This document shows positions 57,481 through 64,000 of a stretch of DNA of 64,000 nucleotides, one piece after another. The translations under genes were made by a program, and so were the position numbers. The stretch is from JAAXIE01 sp965204245. GTDB lineage: Bacteria; Chloroflexota; Dehalococcoidia; Lucifugimonadales; JAAXIE01. The stretch is from NCBI GenBank assembly GCA_965204245.1, contig CBDBED010000001.1:310001-374000 (forward strand). Direction: 5' to 3'. The notes beneath the pieces are model-generated. The model had not been told where the DNA came from. It saw nothing but the letters and a program-made list of their open reading frames with translations, and searched no databases. Each line of letters opens with the position of its first letter. Within the stretch, counting starts at the first letter, position 1.

Positions 57481-59568
57481 TTACTGCTGCCCTACGGTCA
57501 CGGTATATGAGCCTGTGCCCCAACCAGACACGACAACATAGTAGTCGCCGGAAACCGGGGCCTCCCAGACAATGCGCGATGCTAGAGAGTCTCCATAGTC
57601 GTCATTGTATGTCACTTCCAATCCGTTGGAGTCCTGAAGTTCAGCCACAGAGTCGTCCAGTGTCCCCAAGGCCACGTCTATCTGATAGACCTTTCCGGCT
57701 TCCGCGCTGAATCGGAAGAAGTCGGCGTCCCCCTCGTAGTCAATAGCCCCTTCGGTATCCTCTCCAGCCACAACCGCCGTCGCGGTGTCCCTGGCGTTCC
57801 CGTAGTCGTCCGCAATCTCGGAGATAGAGATAGTCACTGTGTAGGAGCCTGTGCCCGTCCCGGACCCCCATGCCGCCGCCACTCCGACATAGTAGTCGCC
57901 GGAATCCGAGGCCCCCCAGATGATGCGAGATGCGGCAGAGTTTCCGTGGTCGTCGTTGGATGCTACCTCCCATCCGTCAAAGTGAGTCAAATACGCCACA
58001 GAGTCGTCCAGCGTACCCAAGGCCACGTCTATCTGGTAGAACTGGCCGGCTTCCCCACTGAATAGGAAGAAATCTGTGTCGCCCTCGTAGTCAATGGACC
58101 CCTCGGTATCATCTCCCACCCCAACCGCCGTTGCCGTGCTGGTGTCGTTTCCGTGATCATCCCTAACATCGGAGAGCGCGATGGTCATCGTATAGGAGCC
58201 TGTGCTGTCGAACCATGCCCCCGCCACCTCAACGTAATAGTCGCCCGAATCCGTGGCCTCCCAGATGGCCCGGGACGCGGCAGAGTTTCCGTAGTCGTCG
58301 TTGTATGCCAATTCCCATCCGTCGGAGTCGGTCAATGCAACCACTGAGTCCTCCAGCGTTCCCAAGGCCACGTCTATCTGGTAGACCTGCCCGGCTTCCG
58401 CACTGAATCGGAAGACATCGATATCGCCCCCGAAGTCCAGAATTCCTTCGGTGTCCCCTCCCACTACAACCCCCGTTGCCGTGCTGGCGTCGTTCCCGTG
58501 ATCATCCATAACATCGGAGAGGGAGACGGTCACCGTATAGGAGCCTGTGCTGTCGAACCATGCCCCCGCCACCTCAACGTAATAGTCCCACGAATCCGGG
58601 GCTATCCAGACGATGCGGGATGCGGCAGAGTTTCCATAGTCGTCGTTGTATGCCACTTCCCATCCGTCGGAGTCAGTCAGAGCCACCACTGAGTCCCCCA
58701 GCGTCCCCAAGGCCACGTCAATCTGGTAGGCCTGCCCAGCATCCGCACTGAATCGGAAGAAGTCAGCGTCGTTCTCGTAGTCAATGGCCCCCTCGATATC
58801 CTCTCCCACCTCAACCACCGTTGCAGTGTCGGTGTCGTTCCCGTGGTCGTCTTGGGCATCCTCTCCCGGCACAATGGCAGTTACAGTGCCTGTATCGTTG
58901 TCGCGAACGTCCACAACTCCTGCCGGCTCCGCCTCGGGTTCCTCAATGCAGCCAGCCTCGATCATCCGCCGCCGTGTTTCGTCCGGCAGTGCGTTAACCG
59001 CTTCAGCCACCTCTTCTTCGAACTCCTGCAGCCCCAAGAAGATAACCAGAATCTCGAAGCCGATTTCCTTGTCTTCAGGCTGCGCGTCAACCAGGCCTTT
59101 GAGGGTCGTCATCACTTCCAGAAACACGTTGTGCCAGTCGGCAACCTCGGCAGGAGGCACCGCCGACGACAACATTTCAATCCCTTCCTCCATGACAGCG
59201 GAGAATTCTCCATAGGTAGTCGTTACCTCATCCAGTTCTTCCTGACTCTCCACCGCCGAGCACAGCAACAGGTACTCGTCAAGAGACAAAGTGCCGGACG
59301 TGACCACAGGGATTGGCGTATTGTCCGGTGCTTGTGTAGACACGGCCGTCGCTGTTGGGCCAGCGGCAGGCGTGGCCGTCGCTGTCGGGCCAGCGGTAGG
59401 CGTAGCCGTCGCTGTTGGGCCAGCGGTAGGCGTGGCCGTTGGCGCAGGGGCGAGGGTAGGCGTGCTCGTAGGTTCCGGCGAAGGCACTGGCTCGTCGGAA
59501 CACGCGGTCATCAGTACAACCAAGAGCGCAATACTGACCAATAGCAGACTCACCATGGACTTTGACAT
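57481..59568 (-). CDS. Lipoprotein with four PPC-like repeat domains
   Basis: 695 residues. Signal peptide with lipobox LLVVLMTAC, lipidated Cys23; Pro/Thr linker with PTATATP repeats (about 30-85); a helical domain of unknown type (about 92-220, LCSAVESQEELDEVTTTYGEF); then four tandem beta domains of about 113-115 residues starting DDHGND, with SAEAGQxYQIDVALGTLxDSVV, NDDYGNSAASR, GDYYVEVAGAW and GSYTVTVSLS, matching the bacterial pre-peptidase C-terminal (PPC)-like fold. Surface anchored; probably adhesion, carbohydrate or calcium binding. Start ATG with GAGGAG upstream. Divergent from a two-component system 180 bases away. Confidence 0.85.
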   Translation of the reverse strand: MSKSMVSLLLVSIALLVVLMTACSDEPVPSPEPTSTPTLAPAPTATPTAGPTATATPTAGPTATATPAAGPTATAVSTQAPDNTPIPVVTSGTLSLDEYLLLCSAVESQEELDEVTTTYGEFSAVMEEGIEMLSSAVPPAEVADWHNVFLEVMTTLKGLVDAQPEDKEIGFEILVIFLGLQEFEEEVAEAVNALPDETRRRMIEAGCIEEPEAEPAGVVDVRDNDTGTVTAIVPGEDAQDDHGNDTDTATVVEVGEDIEGAIDYENDADFFRFSADAGQAYQIDVALGTLGDSVVALTDSDGWEVAYNDDYGNSAASRIVWIAPDSWDYYVEVAGAWFDSTGSYTVTVSLSDVMDDHGNDASTATGVVVGGDTEGILDFGGDIDVFRFSAEAGQVYQIDVALGTLEDSVVALTDSDGWELAYNDDYGNSAASRAIWEATDSGDYYVEVAGAWFDSTGSYTMTIALSDVRDDHGNDTSTATAVGVGDDTEGSIDYEGDTDFFLFSGEAGQFYQIDVALGTLDDSVAYLTHFDGWEVASNDDHGNSAASRIIWGASDSGDYYVGVAAAWGSGTGTGSYTVTISISEIADDYGNARDTATAVVAGEDTEGAIDYEGDADFFRFSAEAGKVYQIDVALGTLDDSVAELQDSNGLEVTYNDDYGDSLASRIVWEAPVSGDYYVVVSGWGTGSYTVTVGQQ
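57484..58860 (-). repeat. Four tandem repeats of about 345 bp (PPC-like units)
   Basis: The 3' part of the lipoprotein gene consists of four in-frame repeats; the middle two are nearly identical over long stretches with a period of 345 bases (for example CGTGATCATCC at 58153 minus and plus 345). Likely to undergo recombination-driven copy-number change. Confidence 0.8.
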
Positions 59569-59736
59569 TCCCCACTCCTCTGCGCAAAATGAATCGCCGC
59601 AACCGCACCCACACTAGCCTTCCACATGACGCGCCGTAAGGTTCGTTTGTACCTGATTCGAAGGGTACTTTTATACCCTAACCGAAAATACAAGAGTGCC
59701 TTGCCACCCCCACCCTTGTGCGACCTACATTACTTC

Positions 59737-59742
59737 TATAGT
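59737..59742 (+). promoter_or_regulatory. -10 element of the two-component operon
   Basis: TATAGT ending six bases before the TTG at 59749, the same geometry as at gltB. Confidence 0.4.
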
Positions 59743-59748
59743 CGAGGC

Positions 59749-61008
59749 TTGGATTTGCAGACCGCCACACCACGCCATGAGGCTGCAGGGCCCCGCCGGA
59801 CGCCTGACCGGTCGGGCACGGACGACCTTCACTACAACCTGAGAATCTCGGTTTGGGTACGATGGTTTCTTCTTACGGCTTGGCTGTTGCAGTTCAACTA
59901 CCGCCCCAACTTGGCCGACCCTGCCTACGCTCCCACCATGCTGCTGGCAATATCGGTGCTGGTAGTCAACGCCTACGTTCATTATTGCATTCGGTCCAAC
60001 CGGACGGTGTCATGGCGCTGGCCCCTAGCTCTCAGCTTAATGGACTCTGTGATGATTACGGCGGGCATCGCCATCTCATCCAGCGTATTTCACAACACTT
60101 TCTTCGTGCTCTACTACCCCGCCCTCGCCATGTTCGCCGCGGTGTTCACTTCCTTCAGGCTCAGCTTTGTCTGGACCACCATGGTCGCGGGCGCATACAC
60201 AGCCTTGAGCCTCTTCATGGAGCCTGGCGTCGACTTCGATATCAAGGAAGAGAAGGTGCTCTTCACCAGGATCGTCGTCATGTACGCAGTCGTCGCGGCC
60301 GTCAACATGGTCTCCAGGTTCGAGCGCATCAAAAGGAGAGAGGCCTTGGACAGAGAGAGAGAACTTCAGCGGGAGCGAATCGAGCTTTCCCAGACCATTC
60401 ATGACACCATCGCCCAGTCTGCCTACATGATCGGTCTCGGCATCGAGACCGCAATAGAACTGGCTAACACCAGGGACGCCGAGAGCCGCGACGAACTGAC
60501 CGCCAAACTGAAGGCGGTACATGCCCTCTCCAAGTCCACCATGTGGGAACTGAGGCTCCCCATCGACGGCGGACCCATCTTCGAAGGCAGGAACCTCGGC
60601 AAGGTGCTCACCTCCCACATCTCCACATTCACCACCATCACATCGATCCCCACCGCTGTGCAACTGTCGGGCAGCGAGCCTCCTCTTTCCACCGTCACTC
60701 GGGGACTGCTCTTCTCTATAGCCCACAATGCCTTGACTAACGCCTTCAGACACTCCTGCGCCAATAGCGTCAACGTTGAACTGAGCTTCCAAGAAGACAG
60801 GATTCAATTGTCCGTATCCGACGATGGCGTTGGCCTCCCCAACAACTACGAGGAGCGAGGCCATGGATTCACGAACATGCTAAGGGACGCCGAGAGAATG
60901 GGAGGCAGCCTCGAAGCAGGCCCCGGCCCATCGGGACAAGGCACAACCGTAACCTGCGTCGTCCCATATCACGCAGACCAAGGAGATGCGAAGCATGCCG
61001 CCGGATAG
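59749..61008 (+). CDS. NarL-type sensor histidine kinase
   Basis: 419 residues from TTG 59749, which lies six bases behind a -10; the frame is open to an ATG at 59626 that would add 41 unlikely residues. Four to six membrane helices (about 35-190: VWVRWFLLTAWLLQF, YAPTMLLAISVLVVNAY, LSLMDSVMITAGIAI, VVMYAVVAAVNMV), then HisKA_3 with His218 in ELSQTIHDTIAQSAYM, and an HATPase domain with IAHNALTNAFRHS, SVSDDGVGLP and GHGFTNMLRDAERMGG. No large sensor domain outside, so it may sense the membrane. Overlaps or abuts the response regulator gene. Confidence 0.93.
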   Translation: MDLQTATPRHEAAGPRRTPDRSGTDDLHYNLRISVWVRWFLLTAWLLQFNYRPNLADPAYAPTMLLAISVLVVNAYVHYCIRSNRTVSWRWPLALSLMDSVMITAGIAISSSVFHNTFFVLYYPALAMFAAVFTSFRLSFVWTTMVAGAYTALSLFMEPGVDFDIKEEKVLFTRIVVMYAVVAAVNMVSRFERIKRREALDRERELQRERIELSQTIHDTIAQSAYMIGLGIETAIELANTRDAESRDELTAKLKAVHALSKSTMWELRLPIDGGPIFEGRNLGKVLTSHISTFTTITSIPTAVQLSGSEPPLSTVTRGLLFSIAHNALTNAFRHSCANSVNVELSFQEDRIQLSVSDDGVGLPNNYEERGHGFTNMLRDAERMGGSLEAGPGPSGQGTTVTCVVPYHADQGDAKHAAG

Positions 61009-61666
61009 AAAGATTACAGTGATGCTGGTGGACGACCACGAGATTATGCGTGACGGCCTGCGAGAGGTGCTCGAACGTGCAGGAAATTTCCAAGTCGTGG
61101 CCGAGGCCGGAAACGGTGAGGACGCTGTGAGAGTAGTTCAGAATCTCACACCCGACGTTATCATCATGGACGTCATGATGCCCCTCAAGAACGGCATCGA
61201 CGCCTGCCGCGAGATCACCGAGGCCGTCCCCGACGTCAAGGTCCTGATGTTAACGGCCGCATCCGAGGATGACGCCGTAATTGAGGCTGTAGCTGCCGGC
61301 GCCACAGGTTACCTCCAGAAATACTCAGGCAAGGAGAGGCTCCTCAGCACCGTCCGCGACGTGGCAGAGGGCGAGTACCGCATACCCGGCGACGTGATGA
61401 GGCGCGTGCTAGCCGGATTCCGCACAGAGAAGCCGCAACAGAAACGTGTCTTCAATAGGCTGACTGCTCGTGAGCGGGAGATACTCACCCTGTTCGCTCA
61501 GGGCTTGTCATACGCTGAAATCGCTGCGGCCAAGGGCAACCAGCCAGTGACCATCCGCAACGCCGTCTACGGCATCCAGGACAAGCTCAAGATTGACACC
61601 AAGCAGGAGCTGGTCGTCTGGGCCGTACGCAACGGCTTGCTCGACGAGCCCGGACCCGGTCAATAG
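60995..61666 (+). CDS. NarL/FixJ-family response regulator
   Basis: 223 residues from ATG 60995 (AAGGAG nine bases upstream; ATG 60986 is too close). Receiver domain with Asp13/14, phosphoacceptor Asp59 (VIIMDVMMP), Thr87 and Lys109 (YLQKYSG); C-terminal LuxR-type HTH (LTAREREILTLFAQGLSYAEIAAA). The recognition helix region has NQPVTIRNAVYGIQDKL. Partner of the kinase whose 3' end it overlaps. Its target may be the divergent lipoprotein gene (inference from position). Confidence 0.93.
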   Translation: MPPDRKITVMLVDDHEIMRDGLREVLERAGNFQVVAEAGNGEDAVRVVQNLTPDVIIMDVMMPLKNGIDACREITEAVPDVKVLMLTAASEDDAVIEAVAAGATGYLQKYSGKERLLSTVRDVAEGEYRIPGDVMRRVLAGFRTEKPQQKRVFNRLTAREREILTLFAQGLSYAEIAAAKGNQPVTIRNAVYGIQDKLKIDTKQELVVWAVRNGLLDEPGPGQ

Positions 61667-61869
61667 CACGTCACAGCCATCACCGGGCAGGCCCGACGAC
61701 CTGTCCTCGCCCCCATACGCCCAAGGTGTATCATACTACCCAGCCGCCCCCCACCAGCCCACCCCAAGAAGACCAACGGCCCCATTAGCAGAAGTGCAAG
61801 TATGCAGAAATAGCAGTAGGATAAATCTCCCCAACTGCTCCTCAAGACTCTCGCCTGAAAGCGACAACC
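61667..61869. other. Leader region of valS, no known riboswitch
   Basis: 203 bases. No T-box signature (no AGGGTGG-type bulge sequence) and no strong hairpin with a T-run. A TATCAT near 61727 is a possible -10. Otherwise nothing recognised. Confidence 0.3.
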
Positions 61870-64000
61870 ATGACACTACCAGCACCTGACCGGGCCTCCG
61901 GCCCCGATATCCCCAGGGCCTACACCCCCACCGATGTCGAACCCCGCATCTACCGCTTCTGGGAGGAGGGCGGGTGGTTCACTCCCAACATCGAGCCGGG
62001 CAAGGAACCCTTCGTCGTGATTATGCCCCCGCCCAACGTCACCGGCGAACTCCACTTGGGCCACGCCCTCACCGCAGCCACCGAGGATGTCCTCATCCGC
62101 TGGCACCGCATGATGGGCGACCCCGCCCTCTGGCTACCCGGCAAGGACCACGCCGGCATCGCCACCCAATGGGTCGTGGAGCGCCAGCTAGCATCCGAGG
62201 GCTCCAGCCGCGAGCAACTGGGCCGCGAGGGCTTCCTCAAGCGGGTATGGGAATGGGTCGAACTCTACGGCAACACCATCGACGAGCAGCACAAGCGCCT
62301 CGGCGCATCCTGCGACTGGACCCGCCTGCGCTTCACCCTCGATGCGGGCCCCGCCAAGGCCGTCCGTACCACCTTCGTCAACCTCTACGACAAGGGCCTC
62401 ATCTACCGCGGCGAGCGCATCATCAACTGGTGCCCCCGTTGCTCCACCGCTCTCTCCGACCTCGAGGTCGAGCACGAGGAACACGAAGGCGCCCTGTACC
62501 ACATTCGTTATCCGCTGACCGAGTCAGATGGGGCCAACGGCGATGGCCACGTCACCGTCGCCACCACCCGGCCCGAAACCATGCTGGGCGATACCGGCGT
62601 GGCCGTCCACCCCAACGACCAGCGATACAGCCACCTCGTCGGCCGCAATGTGACCCTCCCCATCATCGGACGGGCCATGCCCATCGTCGGGGACGAGGCC
62701 ATACAGCCTGAATTCGGCACTGGCTGCCTCAAGGTCACCCCTGGCCACGACCCCGTCGACTTTGAAATCGGCCAGCGCCACAGTCTCCCCGCCGTCACCG
62801 TCATCGGCCCCGACGGCCACATCACCGCCGAGGGAGGTCCCTACCAAGGCCAAGACCGCTTCGACGCAAGACGCGAGGTAGTGGCCCAACTCGAGCGCGA
62901 GGGCTTGCTGGAGAAGGTCGAACCCTACAACCACTCCGTCGGCCAGTGCCAGCGGTGCTCGTGCGTCCTCGAACCCCTCATCAGCGTGCAGTGGTTCCTC
63001 AACGTCGGCACCCACGACGATCCTTCATCCATCGCAGGCCGCGCCTATGCCGCCGTGGCCGAGGGGCGCATCCGCATCGTCCCTGACCGCTTCGGCCGGG
63101 TCTACCTCAACTGGCTGGAGAACATCCGCGACTGGTGCATCAGCCGCCAGCTATGGTGGGGACACCGCATCCCCGTATGGTACTGCCGTGCTTGTGGCGC
63201 TCAGATGGCCTCGGTGGAGGACATCGATCAGTGCGTCAAGTGCGGCTCCCCAGACATCGATCAGGACCAGGACGTCCTCGACACTTGGTTCAGTTCGGGC
63301 CTCTGGACCCACTCCACCCTCGGCTGGCCCGACGACACCGACGACCTAGACTATTTCTACCCCACCGCCGTCATGGAGACGGGCTACGACATCCTCTTCT
63401 TCTGGGTTGCCCGCATGATCATGCTCGGCATTGAGAACATGGGCCACGAGCCCTTCCATACCGTCTATCTGCACGGCCTGATTCGCGATGCCAACGGGGC
63501 CAAGATGAGCAAGAGCCGTGGCAACGCCATGGACCCCCTGCTTCTGGTCGACCAGTACGGCACCGATGCCCTGCGCTTCGCCCTCACCACCGGCACCTCG
63601 CCCGGCAACGATTTGCGCCTCACCGACGGCAAGCTGGAAGCCAGCCGCAACTTCGCCAACAAGCTCTGGAACGCCTCGCGCTTCGTACTGGTCAGCTTGG
63701 AAGGCGCCAACCAGCCCAACGGACAACCATCCCCGCTGAACCCCACCCACCGCGAGGACCGCTGGATAATCAGCCGTCTCAACCGCGTCGCCGAGGCCGT
63801 CAACAGCTACCTGCACCATTTTGAACTCGGCGAGGCCCAGCGCGAACTCTACGACTTCATCTGGCACGAATACTGCGACTGGTACATCGAACTCGCCAAG
63901 CTGCGCCTGCGAAATGACGACGGCGAGTCCCCGCTGCCCGTCCTAGCCCATGTCCTTGAACAGACCCTCCGCCTGCTGCACCCCTTCATGCCCTTCATCA
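61870..64000 (+). CDS. valS: Valyl-tRNA synthetase (3' end outside the window)
   Basis: ATG 61870; 710 codons are visible with no stop, so the gene continues past the edge (usual length about 880). Class Ia synthetase: VVIMPPPNVTGELHLGHALT with HLGH at 62-65, LPGKDHAGIATQWVVERQL, zinc-type INWCPRCSTALSDLEVEH, a CP1 editing domain (TVATTRPETMLGDT), SVQWFL, and NGAKMSKSRGN with KMSKS at 545-549. Then the anticodon-binding domain starts (NFANKLWNASRFVL). No Shine-Dalgarno is clear before the ATG. Confidence 0.97.
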   Translation, partial: MTLPAPDRASGPDIPRAYTPTDVEPRIYRFWEEGGWFTPNIEPGKEPFVVIMPPPNVTGELHLGHALTAATEDVLIRWHRMMGDPALWLPGKDHAGIATQWVVERQLASEGSSREQLGREGFLKRVWEWVELYGNTIDEQHKRLGASCDWTRLRFTLDAGPAKAVRTTFVNLYDKGLIYRGERIINWCPRCSTALSDLEVEHEEHEGALYHIRYPLTESDGANGDGHVTVATTRPETMLGDTGVAVHPNDQRYSHLVGRNVTLPIIGRAMPIVGDEAIQPEFGTGCLKVTPGHDPVDFEIGQRHSLPAVTVIGPDGHITAEGGPYQGQDRFDARREVVAQLEREGLLEKVEPYNHSVGQCQRCSCVLEPLISVQWFLNVGTHDDPSSIAGRAYAAVAEGRIRIVPDRFGRVYLNWLENIRDWCISRQLWWGHRIPVWYCRACGAQMASVEDIDQCVKCGSPDIDQDQDVLDTWFSSGLWTHSTLGWPDDTDDLDYFYPTAVMETGYDILFFWVARMIMLGIENMGHEPFHTVYLHGLIRDANGAKMSKSRGNAMDPLLLVDQYGTDALRFALTTGTSPGNDLRLTDGKLEASRNFANKLWNASRFVLVSLEGANQPNGQPSPLNPTHREDRWIISRLNRVAEAVNSYLHHFELGEAQRELYDFIWHEYCDWYIELAKLRLRNDDGESPLPVLAHVLEQTLRLLHPFMPFI

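Noticed and set aside
61667..61869. T-box riboswitch before valS
   Set aside because: No T-box bulge sequence, no specifier stem and no terminator.
1..64000. CRISPR arrays, insertion sequences, integrons, prophage
   Set aside because: No spaced direct repeats of 25-40 bases, transposase, phage structural gene or attC-like sites seen; the Xer recombinase is in a housekeeping context.

Overview
The window is a gene-dense piece of a bacterial chromosome of moderately high GC. Gene content suggests a Chloroflexota member, most plausibly a Dehalococcoidia/SAR202-type lineage: luciferase-like flavin monooxygenases paired with alpha/beta hydrolases, a K+-dependent-type membrane pyrophosphatase, a PGI of the kind usually fused to transaldolase, 2-oxoacid:ferredoxin oxidoreductase, type III pantothenate kinase, and an EF-P lacking the usual lysine at its tip. 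The taxonomic call is an inference from gene families. No phage, insertion sequence, CRISPR array or plasmid function is visible.

Layout. 0-0.65 kb: two DsrE/DsrH-type sulfur-relay proteins (the first cut by the window edge) closed by a strong terminator. 0.9-9.3 kb: glutamate synthase gltB-gltD, a small membrane-anchored protein and glutamine-dependent NAD synthase. 9.3-14.4 kb: RidA, a CPA2 cation/proton antiporter, GlmU, a CorC-like CBS protein and a small secreted protein with a palindrome-covered promoter. 14.5-15.8 kb: two tRNA-Ser genes flanking a hydrolase. 15.9-25.3 kb: a plus-strand housekeeping block dprA-topA-xer-aroQ-pepQ-efp-xseA-xseB-formyltransferase. 25.3-28.7 kb: tig-clpP-clpX on the minus strand. 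28.9-31.6 kb: flavin monooxygenase, unknown protein and hydrolase, followed by a decayed aspartic-protease fragment. 31.8-34.4 kb: gnd and pgi on the minus strand. 35-37.8 kb: 2-oxoacid:ferredoxin oxidoreductase.

37.8-38.5 kb is a long non-coding stretch with a cluster of TGAGACA/TGTCTCA words. 38.5-40.9 kb: two FmdB-type zinc ribbons, an N-terminally extended ThiE and a translin-family protein in overlapping order. 41.0-43.3 kb: pyrophosphatase hppA behind a consensus promoter and a leader containing a terminator; its best start codon is AUC. 43.4-52.9 kb: tRNA-Gly followed by an accessory catabolic region (flavin monooxygenase, four alpha/beta-fold or reductase enzymes, a VOC protein, acyl-CoA dehydrogenase, ThDP enzyme). 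53-57.4 kb: an ABC exporter pair and the CoA genes coaX-coaBC. 57.5-61.7 kb: a lipoprotein with four PPC-like repeats divergent from a NarL-type two-component system. 61.9 kb to the end: valS, running off the window.

Regulation. Many -10 elements have the extended form TGCTAnAnT, and several lie 5-10 bases before the start codon, pointing to leaderless or near-leaderless mRNAs, some starting with TTG. The strongest leads for new biology are the hppA leader with its AUC start, the TGAGACA repeat region, and the monooxygenase/hydrolase region, where one hydrolase has Phe and another Cys in place of the nucleophilic Ser.
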